Shown here: positions 32,816 through 46,000 of the stretch, piece by piece
Layout: each line of letters starts with the position of its first letter
Position numbering within the stretch: position 1 is the stretch's first letter
From: Avena insularis
Taxonomy: Eukaryota; Streptophyta; Magnoliopsida; Poales; Poaceae
DNA: 64,000 nt
Direction of reading: 5' to 3'
Assembly: GCA_023614405.1 (NCBI GenBank)
Contig: CM042684.1
Coordinates: forward strand, 465,939,650-466,003,649
Made by a program: the position numbers and the translations under genes
Notes under the pieces: model-generated
The model's database searches: none
Seen by the model: the letters and a program-made list of their open reading frames with translations, nothing else
What the model was told of the DNA's origin: nothing

Positions 32816-35800
32816 TGTAATACCTCGGACATTACGCTCTAAGTTTAAGCCTGGACGGACCAAAAGTGGATAAGTGACTCTACCACGGAGGCCCAAGGCC
32901 ACCCACGTGTAGGTCCATCGAAGCGGAGTAGGGCACGGTACCGGCCTACCACCTTATCCACTTTCACGAACATCGGGACAAGAGCGAGCGGCGTAACTGA
33001 CAGGTAACGCGACCACGACATACACAAATGAGTATGTATGCCTACGACTTACAATAGACATCAGAGTCACACAATCTAAAATAAATAGAAATAGGAATAT
33101 TCAACGCCAGACGACAAGATCCAAATATCCTAGATATATATAATATTTTAGGTTACATCCTCAAATATCACGCAACAGAGTATCAAGTGAAAGCACAGTA
33201 CAAGATCTGAGTACGGATAAGAAGCAAATCGGCATAAGATACCACAGAACGAAGCACATCCCGCCCACAGATCTCACGGATCTACATCCCTAGAATCTCT
33301 ACACCTGATGGTCGATGCCACCATCATATGTCACCTCAACCCAGTAACCTTCCTAAGAGTATACCTGTCCATCTGAACCAAATATTTATCGTGTGAGACC
33401 CTAGGGGTACTCAGCAAGTCTTAATTCATCTAAAGGGAACAACCTAGGGGTGACGCAATTGCAGCGAAAGATAATATCTACAAAGTTCTATAGAGACACG
33501 GTACACATCCGCCCAACCAGAGATGGACCGACGCTCGTTAACTAATAGCAACAGTTATATGAGCAACATAATTTACCTCGCTCGCCCTCCTTCTCGCTTA
33601 CCGACGAGAAGGCGGATGAACAACCCATCCGTCAGCAATTTTATTAACCATTCCATTAGTTTTGTACTAATTACTAGTCATGTCTTAGTCAAATCAAAGG
33701 CAGTACTTTAGTTATGCTTGTCTATGATTGAGAAACTGTGCTCCAAGTCGTCCATAACCGCGGACACGACTTTCAGAAAGATTTACCCTGCAGGGGTGCA
33801 CAAATAGCAACACACACACACGATCAACCTCGGGAAAAACCAAATAAAACGCAACGAGGCCTCACGACAATGCATTCATAGGATTCATAAATCATTTCAG
33901 GGGGCCACCCCAATAAGCTACCCGCAACGAAGTTGGCCGGCTCCGAGACGGACCCAGGGTTTGGGACGACGGTGGTAACCGACCGGGAACCCGAAAGTGT
34001 GACTGGGCTTGTTGATACAGCATAAACGTGGCATGGGATCTTAAACAGTACAGGTGCTCCACGCATAATCATAAATAAAGCAGTAAAGCATGGCATAAGT
34101 ACAGGATAGTAATAAAGCCCCAAACTAGTTTGCGGCCCCAAGGAATAAAGTGTGAATCAAGCTCAAGCAAAGGGAGATTCATAGAGTCTCCCGTATGTGG
34201 ATAGTGCGAATAGTCAAAGAACAAGAATCAAGTACTCGGGGTCCTATGGGACACAGGTGAGCTTAAAGAACCAAATAATAGATAATTCTCACCGATGCCT
34301 CTTTCATTAGTTCTCTACTCATATTAAGTTGTTTAGGCACCTCATTATCCAAAGACTCGCACAAACCCTACACATGCAATTCTACGACTTGCATGGCTCA
34401 AACAACTCCTGTAGTACTGGCTCATGGAATGGAGGTACAAGATTTTGTGGGGTTTAAAAGTAAAGGCTATGCAATACTTGTGATTCAATTTAATGCAATC
34501 GCGACTCAATGATCCAAGAGTAAGATAGAAGCATAGGTACTATATGTATGCAAGCATGGGGAATTGCTTGCCTGGCAGTTCAGTTGCAGGATAGGAAGGA
34601 TCCGTGTAATACTCCTTGCTCAGTGTCTATCCGGATAAAACCCAAACACACAAGGGGCTAAAATAAATACATAGCACAATCATATAAAACATATGCAACA
34701 AGGAAACAAGTATGCCATGATGGAATGATGCACAATTTACATGGCATAGCATAGCATGTCATGGGTGAGGTGTGGGGTACAAGAACAAAACATTTTATTA
34801 AGTTTTTAGTCATGTTTTACTCCCATAAACATTGTTGTATACTTAATATTTATATGATGCATGCTTCAATTTATAACATGGAATGCATAGTTAGAACGGT
34901 CTGGTCACGCTGATCGATTTAGATATATTATTTGTCAAATTTAGATTTACAGAATTAAAGTTATCAATTGATTAAGATAATGACATTTTATTGTATTAAA
35001 ACAATTTCGAAATTTTATTGTTCAGAAATTGTTTTTACTATCATATTATTATTCCTTGTATTTTTATGATCTAGAGACATATATAATACTTGTGATTTGG
35101 ACTTACCAATATAAAGATATGCATTATTCTTTATAAAACCCTTTTCTGAATTTTTGTTTTATTTGTAAATACGTTGGAATACTTTTATTACGTGGGGAAG
35201 GTTTAGCTATTTTTTTTTAAATAATACTTTTTTTTATTCATTTTCACAAATAATACGCAAATTTAGCAATTTTCATTTTTGTCCGTCCGTCGTCCGTTCA
35301 ACGGACGACAGAGCTCCTTCGTTGGTTGCGCGGACGACAGATGGGTTCGTCCTTTGAGCAGACGATACCTGCGCCACCAAATCAATGCCAAGCTGCAACA
35401 GTGGCAGCGTGTTCGTTGAATTGACGAGCAGACATTCGTCCGCTGAACGGACGACACATCGCTTCGTCTGCTCAACGGACGACACGCCAACAGATTTGCA
35501 ATTTGCCTGTTTTGTATATTATTTGTGAAATTTAATAAAAAAAATGTATTATTTAAAAAAATTACCTTCCCCTCAGCCACAGATGTGTTGGACCAGCGGA
35601 AGACGGGACCACGTGCGCGCAGCCGATGTTGACTGGTGACACGTGGCGATCCTGTGGAGTCGCTGGTGAATACCCGACACTCCGGGTCCCCTTTTGTAAA
35701 AGAGCTTGAGAGGCTGACAGGTGGGGCTTCTGGGGTTGGGGTTGCTGGACAGAGAAAAAGGAGGGTCGTTTTTGCAAAACGTTTTGGGCTGAACTGCTGG

Positions 35801-37714
35801 TTACTGTCGATGTTCCCGAAAATGAAATTCGCGTAGCGAAACAAGCTAGTTGGTACAAACTTCAGAAGAGGATTCTGAGCGATTTGCTGCTCCGATTTGA
35901 GCGTCGTTTGCGGCTACAGGTAGATGGCACAAAGGAGAAGAGGTTCAGGCCTAAATCTTCCCGGGAGGTGGGCTAGAGTGGTCGGGAGCTTGTGATGAAC
36001 AAGGGTGGTTTTAACTGTCTCAAAATCGACAGAGGCAGCAGGTTTTCAGCTTGATCTTTAGGAGATCGTGGCGGTGGCGGTGATTCTTTGTTTTGGTGGA
36101 AGCTTGGACCTAATTGCTGCTAGATCTACCGAGATTAAATCCCCACGAAGAGATGCACAGGAGGAGGTCCAGGTTCAATGAAAAACACCGGGTTTCAGAG
36201 GGTCGTGGCGGTGCCTGATGCTGTCTGAGGATGCGCGGTCAGAGCGCAGCATGCGAGCGCGCGTGCTGAACGCTGCGGCAGAGCTCCGCGTGGTGTTGCT
36301 GCTACAGCTGGGCGGGGTCTAGGACACAGGGGTAGGGAGACTACGGCCTATTGCTGTTGGCTGCTCCACGAGCGTGCCGGCTGGTGGTGCTACTGCTGTG
36401 GAAGGGGCTGGCGAGCGGCGGTGAGCGTGTCGGTGATGCCCGTGTGCGCTGGGACGGCATGGTGGGTGGCGACGAACGCGACAACCAGAGAGCTGGGCAA
36501 GGCGGGGGCTCACCAGGGTGTGGTGTTGATGAGGGGACTATGGCGGCGATAGGGAGACAGTGACCAAGGTGAAAGCCTGCAGCACGGGCGTAGGGGCGCT
36601 GCTGCTCCTCCTTGCTCCTTGCTCCGCACGGTTCCAGAGGCTCCACGCGCAGCCCCTGGCGCATCGGCTATCTCCGGTGATGGTGGCAGCAGGCGACGTC
36701 GGCTAGGGTAGATTGAGGCTACGGTTTAGGTGGCCGGCAAGGACATGGTGGCGTTGTGGTTTCCTTAGCGAGGAAGAAGAAAGAGGGGAGGGTACGACAC
36801 CTTGTGCTACTGTGCCTGTTGCTTTTGGTTGCTTTGCTCTTTGCTGTCTTCTCGACCTGATCACGGCGCGGGAAGGAGATAAACAGGGCACCGTTCAAGG
36901 TCCCTGAAGCTTGTTGTGTGCCTAAAGAGCTACAGAGACTGAAAACTGTTGCTGCCTGTAAGGAGCTTCAGAACCAGATTTGAAAAAAGAGATTCGAAAT
37001 TGAACCAGAACAACAACTAAATGAACACAAGGAGGTTAGAAGGCAGATAAACAACAGATCCTCCAAGTACTGACATACTTGGTTATTTGCAAGAATAAGA
37101 AGGAATGGCCAGATTTTTGGAGGATTGACACCGAAAGAATTTCTAGAAACAGAAAACATTCGGACTGCCTAGGATCTGCTGTAGGAAAAGAGAATAGAGA
37201 TAAAGATAGCCATGTAAAATAGAGTCAAGAGGGAAAAATAGGAAGGTAGGAAAAATGATGCCCACAAAACAATCTGGGCATCTCACAAGAGTAAAAGAGA
37301 AAAAGAAGAACAAGATCCATATGAATCTATATTTGAGCTAAGAATTAAAATGCCAAGATAAATATACAATGCCCACATATATAAGATATGGTCGAGATCG
37401 ATGGTATTAAAAGGAAGTTGGCGTTATCAAGTTAGTAGGTGGAAGGATTTTAAAAGAGATGCCCTCAACTCAACTTAGGCATATAACAATAATCATGAAA
37501 CAAATACAGTATAGCAAGAAGCAATTTGTTAAAGAGACAATGCAATATGAAAAGAAGAACCAAATGAAAATAGGTTTTAATATGATACTCAAATGCAATG
37601 TGGCATGATGACATGAGCATGATATTATGATAATGCATTAATTATTATGTAGGGGCAGTATTATATTGATTGAAACCGTGTAGCATTACAATGTTAGACA
37701 TTTGGGATGCTACA
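32816..37714 (-). repeat. 3' LTR of the Tekay element (4.9 kb)
   Basis: This LTR is a direct repeat of 43074-47647. It is AT-rich in its outer parts and GC-rich at about 35570-36950. It differs from the other LTR mainly by an extra 364 bases at about 35206-35569. ORFs of 100-190 codons within it (for example 35263-35844 and 36341-36664, minus) have no recognisable domain. Those in the GC-rich part recur in the second LTR. They are not considered genes. Confidence 0.92.
35194..35572. mobile_element. MITE-like inverted-repeat insertion in one Tekay LTR
   Basis: About 364 bases here are absent from the corresponding place in the other LTR (45462-45480). The ends form long imperfect terminal inverted repeats. 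Left is TTTTTTTTAAATAATAC...TTTCACAAATAATA (35211-35255). The right end's complement is TTTTTTTAAATAATAC...TTTCACAAATAATA (35561 back to about 35515). The outermost GGGGAAGGT (35194-35202) is mirrored by ACCTTCCCC (35564-35572). TTA flanks both sides (35203-35205 and 35562-35564). The centre holds four copies of CGGACGACA (35302, 35331, 35448, 35476) plus inverse CGTCCG copies. No ORF encodes a transposase. The family is unknown to me. Confidence 0.7.
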
Positions 37715-37727
37715 ACTCTCCCCCACT
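37715..37727 (-). promoter_or_regulatory. Polypurine tract of the Tekay element
   Basis: On the minus strand this reads AGTGGGGGAGAGT immediately upstream of the 3' LTR start TGTAGC. It is the expected plus-strand primer for reverse transcription. Confidence 0.85.
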
Positions 37728-37751
37728 AAACAAGAATCTCGCCCCGAGATT

Positions 37752-39059
37752 CTAGGAAGAAGAAGACTCAAAGAGGGCAGGATACTCGGAACGGAGGTCA
37801 TCCTCACGCTCCCAAGTGGCTTCATCGACGGAATGGTGCGACCACTACACCTTGCAGAACTTGATAGACTTGTTGTGAGTCTTACATTCTGCGACTTCAA
37901 CAATTTTTGTGGGGTGTTCTTGATATGAAAGATCTTCTTGAAGATTGATGAGCTCGTGATCCACGGTCCTGCCGGGATCCTTGAAGCACTTCTTCAGATG
38001 AGAGATGTGGAAGAAATCATGAACCTTGAGTTGTTCAGGAAGCTCGAGAGCATAAGCCATTTCTCCTCTTTTTCCACGAATTTTGAAAGGACCGATGTAT
38101 CTAGGCGCAAGCTTGCCTTTGATACCAAAGCGATGGGTGCCTCTCAAGGGAGTGACACGGAGGTAAACGAGATCACCAGGAACATACTCCATGTCCGTGT
38201 GTTTTCTGTCACAGTTGCTTTTCTTACGACTCTGAGAAACTTTCAAATTCTCAAGAATGATAAGAACCTTCTCTTCTGCTTGAGTGACGATGTCGGGGCC
38301 AAAGAATTTTCTTTCACCTGCCCCTGACCAACCAATCGGAGTCCGACACTTGCGACCATAGAGGACCTCAAAGGGTGCCATCTGGAGACTCTTCTGATAA
38401 CTGTTGTTGTAAGAGAATTCAGCATATGGAAGGCACTCTTCCCACTTCATGCCAAAAGAAATGGCGCAAGCGTGGAGCAAATTTTCTAGAATCTGATTGA
38501 TCCTTTCAACTTGCCCTTGCGACTGAGGGTGGTAAGCTGTGCTGAAGTTTAGCTTTGTTCCCAAGCCTTGTTGGAAACTTTCCCAGTACTTGGAGGTAAA
38601 CATACTCCCACGGTCTGAGCTAATTACAAGAGGAACCCCATATAGAGAGACAATTCTATTTATATAGAGCTCGGCCAGCTGACCTGCAGAAATTGTTTCT
38701 TTGACTGGAAAGAAGTGAGCCACTTTTGAGAGTCTGTCAATGACAACAAAGGTTGCATTGTTGCCTTTTTGCGACATTGGAAAGCCAGTTATGAAGTCCA
38801 TTTCTACTTTCTCCCATTTCCATTCTAGAGGCTTCAAAGGTTGAAGAAGACCAGAAGGTTTTTGATGGACAACTTTCACTCTGCGGCAGACATCACACTC
38901 GGAGACATACTTGGCACAATATCGTTTCAATCCAGGCCACCAATATTGTGTTTTCAGGTCCATGTACATCTTAGTGCTGCTAGGGTGGATAGAAAGAACA
39001 TAATCATGACCTTCTTTGAGAACTTGCTCTCTCAAACCCGGATACTTTAGAACAAACAT
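37752..39059 (-). pseudogene. Integrase plus chromodomain, Tekay element
   Basis: A 404-codon frame (37845-39059) holds, in order, the zinc-binding H...H...CDVC region and the catalytic DDE core. The acidic residues are the Asp of VVIDRLSKVAH, the Asp of ISSDRGSMFTS and the Glu of GQVERINQ. A GPY/F-type LAPRYIGPFKI motif and the linker VHDFFHISHLKKCF follow. A chromodomain then begins (YQEHPTKIVEV...). A TAG at 37845-37847 interrupts it after FCKV. The frame then continues WSHHSVDEATWEREDDLR to a normal stop at 37752. Integrase inserts the cDNA, and the chromodomain targets it to marked chromatin. The stop lies in the chromodomain core. Confidence 0.93.
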
Positions 39060-39073
39060 CTGGTGCTTAAAGG

Positions 39074-39880
39074 CTAGAGTGCCTTGGTCGTCAAGGTGGA
39101 AAGGTTCATACTTCGGAAGTTGAATCTTGGATATGATGTTTTTGGTGTAAGGATCACCAAGTTGAATGGAGCAAACTTTTCTTCCAAGAGAGGGGTAGCT
39201 ATCAAGTTATGAAGATATCCCTGAGGTATAAGCTCGAGGTTGAGTTGACGGAATTCCTTGCACAAGAGAGGTTGTTGTTCTTCCACCATAAGGTTGTTCA
39301 CATATGCCTTACGACTGAGAGCGTCGGCCATAACATTTGCTTTGCCCGAGGTGTAGTTGATCGAAAGATCAAAGTCGTTGATGGTTTCAATCCATCTCCC
39401 CTGGCAAAGGTTGAGGTCCGGCTGAGTGAAGATATACTTGAGGCTTTTGTGGTCAGAAAAGATCTCATGATGGTTTCCAAGCAAGTAGTGCCTCCATACT
39501 TTCAAAGCAAAGACAACCGCTGCAAATTCAAGATCATGTGTTGGATAGTTGAGCTCATGAGTCTTCAACTGACGGGAATCATAAGCAACGACTTGCTTGT
39601 CTTGCAAGAGGACTGCACCAAGTCCTTGGAGAGAGGCATCACAAAAGGTCTGAAACGGTTTTGATGTATCAGGAGGAATCAAGACAGGTGTTGAGGTGAG
39701 CTTTTCCTTGAGTGTTTCAAAGCTTTCTTGACACGCGGTGACCAAAGAAATTTCTTGCCTTTCTTGAAGAGATCGGTAAGAGGCTTAGCATGTTTTGAAA
39801 AGTTCTGAACAAACCGACGACAATAGGTAGACAATCCAAGGAAACTCCGGACTTCTTTCACATTTTGGGTGGAAGCCACT
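39074..39880 (-). pseudogene. RT connection and RNase H, Tekay element
   Basis: The RNase H domain (39074-39745) shows [16 protein letters not shown], the [22 protein letters not shown] block and [13 protein letters not shown]. It ends with [15 protein letters not shown], the standard Gypsy pattern. It removes RNA from the RNA-DNA hybrid. The preceding connection piece (39679-39879: VRSFLGLSTYCRRFVQNFS) is in a different frame, so at least one frameshift separates it from RT upstream and RNase H downstream. A further break lies between 39059 and 39074, before integrase. Confidence 0.9.
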
Positions 39881-41036
39881 CAATAATTGTCCGAATAGTT
39901 TCTAGGTTGATAGCAATGCCCTTAGTAGAAATGACATGGCCAAGATAGGTGACTTCAGGGAGCCAAAATTCAAATTTGGAGAACTTTGCATACAGATGGT
40001 TCTCACGAAGCTTGGTAAGAACACAACGGAGATGTTCCGCATGCTCTTCGTTTGACTTGGAATAGACCAGGATGTCATCCAGATAAACCACCACGAACTT
40101 ATCAAGATACTCCATGAAAACCAAGTTCATAAGCCTTGAGAAAGTAGCGGGAGCATTGATGAGGTCGAAGGACATGACCGTGTACTCGTACAGGCCATAG
40201 CGAGTGGTGAAAGCTGTTTTAGGAACATCTTCCTTGCGAATCTTGATCTGATGATATCCACTTCTCAAGTCAAGCTTGGAGAATACCACTGCTCTTGCAA
40301 GCTGATCGAAGAGGTCATTGATCCACGGAAGGGGATATTTATTCTTGATGGTTTTTGCATTGAGAGCTCGGTACTCAACACAAAGCCGATCAGTTCGGTC
40401 TCGCTTCTTCACAAATATTGTTGGGTTGCCCCAAAAGGAAGGGCTATGCTGAATGAAACCCAACTTTTCTTGTTCATCAAGCTGCCGTTTGCGTTCAGCC
40501 AACTCTGTAGGACCCATTTTATAAGCCCGCTTGGAGATAGGAGCGGTTCCAGGTTCAAGATCAATCACAAACTTGACCTCTCGATTAGGAGGCATACCTG
40601 GTAACTCTTCCGGAAACACATCTGGAAACTCACAAACCATAGGGACATTTTGCAAGGCTTCCATAACATCAATGTTTTGGACACCTAAAGAGTAGAGCAA
40701 AATAGAAGGAGTTTGCCTTGGAGAATAGACTATGTGGCCTTCAGGAATTTTTAAGGAAACCGAATGTTCAGCACAATCAATCACAGCTTCATTGGCTTTT
40801 AACCAGTCGATGCCCAATATGACATCAATATCTGAACTGCCAAGAATAATCAAGGAAGCCAGAAATGAAGACCCACCAATTTGAATTTGATTGCCATGAC
40901 TGATCTTGGAAGCCCTCATGTTTGAACCCATAGATTGAACCACAAGGCGAGTAGGCAAGGCATCCGAAGGTAACCCATTATTTTTAGCAAACTTGAAGGA
41001 TACGAAAGAATGCGATGCTCCAGAATCAAATAAAAC
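39858..41036 (-). pseudogene. Protease and reverse transcriptase, Tekay element
   Basis: The protease motif DSGASHSF is encoded just after a TGA at 41037-41039, which replaces a likely Arg. The 366-codon frame (39858-40958) then covers the rest of PR ([12 protein letters not shown]). RT blocks follow: [59 protein letters not shown] and catalytic YLDD (40074-40085). The last is YLGHVIS. The motif set is that of a plant chromovirus. The frame breaks near 39858, after the thumb. Apart from the stop and frameshift, the catalytic residues are intact. Confidence 0.94.
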
Positions 41037-41039
41037 TCA

Positions 41040-42203
41040 TGCAGGGACTGAGTTAACAAGGAGCGTACCCATCACAACTCCAGGTGCATGTTCAGCTTGA
41101 ACCATGTTGATGTTGTTGGCGCGAGCAACAGTGGACCCATGCTTAGTGTTGATGTTGAGAGCCCGTGGTGCAGGTGCGCGAGGAGCAATTGTCGAAGCAG
41201 GCCTTGGAGGTGGAGGAGGAAGAGCTTTGTTGTTCATAGGACAGTTCCACTACTGGTGACCAATTTTACCGCAAGTGTAGCAAGCACCAAACAGACATGG
41301 AGTAGAGTAGCCAGGGACTCCACCATACTGCGCTCTAGGGTAGTTGTGGTAGTAGCCCCTAGGAGCAGCGTTGAAGGAGTTTGGCGGCCTTGCCGAGTAG
41401 CTTGAGGGTCTTGGCGGAGCAGGGAGCAGCAGTGCGGTATTAGGAATCCACAGACGGTGCTTAGAAGGAGTTGCCATTGCTGAAGAACCACCTGTGTCCC
41501 GACTGTGTTTCTTGGAATCATCATATGCCTGTTTACTTGCCTCCTCTTGAAGAGCTGCTTGGTGAAGCTTGAGCAATGAGCCTGGAGTGGTATGAGTGAG
41601 AGCATATTTGATCGAAGCATTAAGCCCATGAAAGAACCTCTTTTGTCTTTTCTTATCATCAGAGACCTCATCACCCCCATAGCGAGATAGGTTTGCAAAG
41701 TTTTTGATGTAGGTGTTAACATTGTCATTGCCCTGCTTAAGATTCAAGAACACCTCCTTCATGCGTTCCGTGACAATTTCAGGCAGGTACGGCTCCTTGA
41801 AAGCATCAATGAATTGCCCCCATGTTGGCTGAAATCCAAGAGGACTTGCCCTCAGATAGCCCTCCCACCAAAGAGCGGCTTCCTCACGAAGAAGGTGAGT
41901 GGCAAACTTGACCCTGTCGTGCTCAGCAACATCCGCGGTATCCAACAACCTCATGGTCTCCCGGATCCAATCGTCGGCATCTAGCGGCTCGGAGGTCACC
42001 TCGAAGTGACGTGGGGCAAACTTCAGAAAGTCCTTCAAGCTGCCATGCTGGGGAGGTGGTGGAGGTGGTGCAAACTCATTCCTCCTAACACTCTCCTCGA
42101 ATCTCTGCTGGTTTTGCTGCATAGCTCCTAGAGTATTCGCCAAACTAACAAGCACAGCACCCAGCTCTAGCAAACCCGGGACATCATCATTGCGGCGAGG
42201 CAT
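41040..42203 (-). pseudogene. gag, Tekay element
   Basis: The frame starts at ATG 42203 (MPRRNDDVPGLLELG) and runs 317 codons to a TAG at 41250-41252. It contains a Pro-rich stretch (PPPPPPQHG), then the retrotransposon gag domain (residues about 70-220, with DADDWIRETMRLLDT and EEAALWWEGYLRA). It ends in the zinc knuckle CYTCGKIGHQ. The stop falls exactly inside the knuckle, before the last Cys. The same frame continues after it through a Pro/Ala-rich linker (41037-41249) to the protease. Gag would form virus-like particles and bind RNA. Confidence 0.93.
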
Positions 42204-43059
42204 CCTGTTATTGATGGAAAAACTTGCGTTAGTACCATAATGGAGAATTATTAATAATCCAAAATAGCACTAAAACAGAATTAACCGAGATTAAAGGATA
42301 CAATTTACTAAGATAATATTAAAATATCAAACAAAGTTCATAGTACCTAGAAGATAGTTACATATCGCACACGACTGAAAAGGAGTGTGGAACACAAATC
42401 TACCAAAGAAAAAATTCCCGCAAATTTCGGCATTAAAGTACCAACTAGATGCGCAAAACACCTTAACAGTTAGAGCTTAGAAGCTTCACCCATTCAATGT
42501 ACAAGAGCGAATGATAAAAGTAGTGGTATGGTCATGACTCCATCCCGCACTCAAAGCATTACTTCGCACAAGAATAGGAAAAATGCGCAATCCAACTCTT
42601 ATCCTTCTTACGACCAACCGAAGAGATTAACAGATACAGAACGAACACCCCTAACTAGAACACATCGGTCACCAAGAGTAAGACAGGTCGTATCGGTTTA
42701 CAAAGAATCGGATAGAACACATCGGTTTACACATAAGCCTGTCGATATGGAATGTACCAACAGTTGATAACCAAAAGCAGATTGTGACAACAAGGTTGGA
42801 TGCAACAGATAGATAAATAATTAACACACATATCCTATGGTACTACGGAAACCCCAAACACGTGAATCCTAGTTTGAATTTTAGAAGAGGATTGATAAAC
42901 GTTACACTTCCTTACTAGAAAAGGGTGGGTGGGTGGGTAAGAAGAAAAAATGGAAGCAGTCCTACTCTCATGTTTAGTTTTTCCCTAGTATACATAGCTA
43001 CCAAAATATTTTCTAGACTGACAACGACCATCTTGGCTGAGACCCTGAAGGGCGGAATG
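42204..43059 (-). other. 5' leader of the Tekay element
   Basis: About 0.86 kb between the PBS and the gag ATG. It contains only short ORFs on either strand with no motif. This length of untranslated leader is normal for long Gypsy elements. Confidence 0.7.
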
Positions 43060-43071
43060 GCTCTGATACCA
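43060..43071 (-). promoter_or_regulatory. Primer-binding site of the Tekay element (tRNA-iMet)
   Basis: On the minus strand this reads TGGTATCAGAGC, complementary to the 3' end of plant initiator-Met tRNA. It lies 2 bases from the 5' LTR edge at 43074. Confidence 0.95.
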
Positions 43072-43073
43072 AT

Positions 43074-46000
43074 TATAATACCTCGGACATTACGCACTAA
43101 GTTCAAGCCTGGACGGATCAAAAGTGGATAAGTGACTCTACCGCGGAGGCCCAAGGCCACCCATGTGTAGGTCCGTCGAAGCGGAGTAGCGCACGGTACC
43201 AGCCTACCACCTTATCCACTTTCACGAACATCGGGACAAGAGCGAGCGGCGTAAGCGACAGGTAACATGACCACGACATACACAAATGAGTATGTATGCC
43301 TGCGACTTACAATAGACATCAGAGTCACACCATCTAAAAGAAATAGAAATAGGAATATTCAACGCCATATGGCAAGATCCAAATATCCTAGATAGATATA
43401 ATATTTTAGGATACATTCTCAAATATCACGCAACAAAGTATCAACCGGAAGCAGAGTACAAGATCCGAGTACGAATAAGAAGCAAATCGGCATAAGATGC
43501 CACAGAATAAAGGACATCCCGCCCACAGATCTCACGGATCTCCATCCCTGGAATCTCTACACCTGATGGTCGATGCCACCATCATCCGTCTCCTCAACCC
43601 AGTAACCTTCCTGAGAGTATACCTGTTCATCTGAACCAAATATTTATCGTGTGAGACCCTAGGGGTACTCAGAAAGTCTTAATGCATCTAAAGGGAACAA
43701 CCTGGGGGTGACGCAATTGCAGCAAAAGATAATATCTACAAAGTTCTATAGAGACATGCTACACATCCGCCCAACCAGAGATGGACGGACGCTCGTTAAT
43801 TAATAGAAATAGTTATATGAGCAACATAATTTACCTCACTCGCCCTCCTTCTCGCTTACCGACGAGAAGGCGGAAGAACAACCCATCCGTCGACAATTTT
43901 ATTAACCATTCCATTAGTGTTGTACTAATTACTAGTCATGTCTTAGTAAAATCAAAGGCCGTACTTTAGTTATGCTTGTCTCTGATCGAGAAACTATGCT
44001 CCAAGTCGTCCATAACCGCGAACACGGCTTTCAGAAAGATTTACCCTGCAGGGGTGCACAAATAGCAACACACACACGATCAACCTCGGGAAAAACCGAA
44101 TAAAACGCAACGAGGCCTCACGACAATGCATTCACAGGATTCATAAATCATTTCAGGGGGCCACCCCAATAAGCTACCCGCAACGAAGTTGGCCATTCTG
44201 AGACGGACCTGTGGTTTTGCGACTTACGGTCAATGACGAGAACCGAAAGTGTGGAGGCTTGTCGTCTGACATAAACGTGGCGCGGGATCTTAAACAGTAC
44301 AAGTGCTCCACGCACAATCGTAAATAAAGCAGTAAAGCATGGCATAAGGACAAGATAGTAATAAAGCCCCAAACTAGTTTGTGGCCCCAAGAAATAAAGT
44401 GTGAATCAAGCTCAGGCAAAGGGGGATTCATAGAGTCTCCGGTTTGTGGATAGTGCGAATAGTCAAGGACCAAGAATCAAGTACTCAGGGTCCTACGGGA
44501 CACATGTGAGCTTAAAGAACCAAATAACAGATAATGCTCACCGATGCCTCTTTCATTAGTTCTCTACTCATATTAAGATGTTTAGGTACCTCATTATCCA
44601 AAGACTCGCACAAACCCTACACATGCAATTCTACGACTCGCATGGCTCAAACAACTCCTGTAGTACTGGTTCATGGGATGGAGGTACAAGCTTCGGTGGG
44701 GTTTAAAAGTAAAGGCTATGCAATACCTGGGATTCAATTTAATGCAATCGCGACTCAATGATGGAAGAGTAAGATAGAAGAATAGGTACTATATGTATGC
44801 AAGCATGGGGAATTGCTTGCCTGGCAGTTCAGTTGCAGGATATGAAGGATCCAGATAATACTCCTAAGGCTCTTGGTATTCTCCTTGTTCAATGTCTATC
44901 CGGATAAAAACCAAACACACAAGGGGCCGAAATAAATACAAAGCACAATCATATAAAACATATTCAACAAGCAAACAAGTATGCCATGATGAATGATCCA
45001 CTATTTCCATGGCATAGCATAGCATGGCATGGGTGAGGTGTGGGGTACAAGAACAAAACATTTTATTAAGTTTTTAGTCATGTTTTAGTCCCATAAACAT
45101 TGCTGTATACTTAATATTTATATGATGCATGCTTCAATTTATAACATGGAATACATAGTTAGAACGGTCTGGTCGTGCTGATCAATTTAGATATATTATT
45201 TGTCAAATTTGGATTTACGGAATTAAAGTTATCAATTGATTAAGAAAATGACATTTTATTGTATTAAAACAATTTCGAAATTTTATTGTTCAGAAATTGT
45301 TTTTATTGTCATATTATTATTCCTTGTATTTTTATGATCTAGAAACATATATAATACTTGTGATTTGGACTTACCAATATAAAGATATGCATTATTCTTT
45401 ATAAAACCCTTTTCCGAATGTTTGTTTTATTTGTAAATACGTTGGAATACTTTTATTACATGGGGAAGGTTTACCCTCAGCCACAGATGTGTGGGACCAG
45501 CGGAAGACGGGACCACATCGCGCGCAGGCCAGCGACTGGGTGACACGTGGGCGATCCCAGGGAGTGCGCTAGTGAATACCCGACACTCCGGGTCCCCTTT
45601 TGTAAATGAGCTTGAGAGGGTGACAGGTGGGGCTTCCGGGGTTGGGGTTGCTGGACAGAGAAAAAGGAGGGTCGTTTTTGCAAAACATTTTGGGCTGAAT
45701 TGCTGGTTGCTGGTTACTGTCGACGTTGCCGAAACTGATATTCGCATCGCGAAACGAGCTCATTTGAGCGCCGTTTGCGGCTCCGATTTGAGCGCCGTTT
45801 GCGGCTACAGGTAGATGGCACAAAGGAGAAGAGGTTTAGGCCTAAAAATTCCCGGGATGTGGGCTAGAGTGGTCGGGAGCTTGCGATGAACAGGGGTGGT
45901 TTTAACTGTCTGAAAATCGACAGAGGGAGCAGGTTTTCGGCTCGATCTTTAGGAGATGGTGGCGGTGATTCTTCGTTTTGGTGGAAGCTTGGACCTAACT

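Noticed and set aside
34016..34140. Possible tRNA or snoRNA in the Tekay LTR
   Set aside because: No cloverleaf, A/B box pair or C/D box pattern could be found; the matching stretch in the other LTR varies freely.
35263..36907. ORFs of 60-193 codons on both strands in the first Tekay LTR (for example 35263-35844 minus, 36341-36664 minus)
   Set aside because: Those in the GC-rich part recur in the other LTR (45427-46810) with frame changes, and none has a known domain or conserved start. They are GC-rich LTR noise; 35263-35844 also spans the inverted-repeat insertion.
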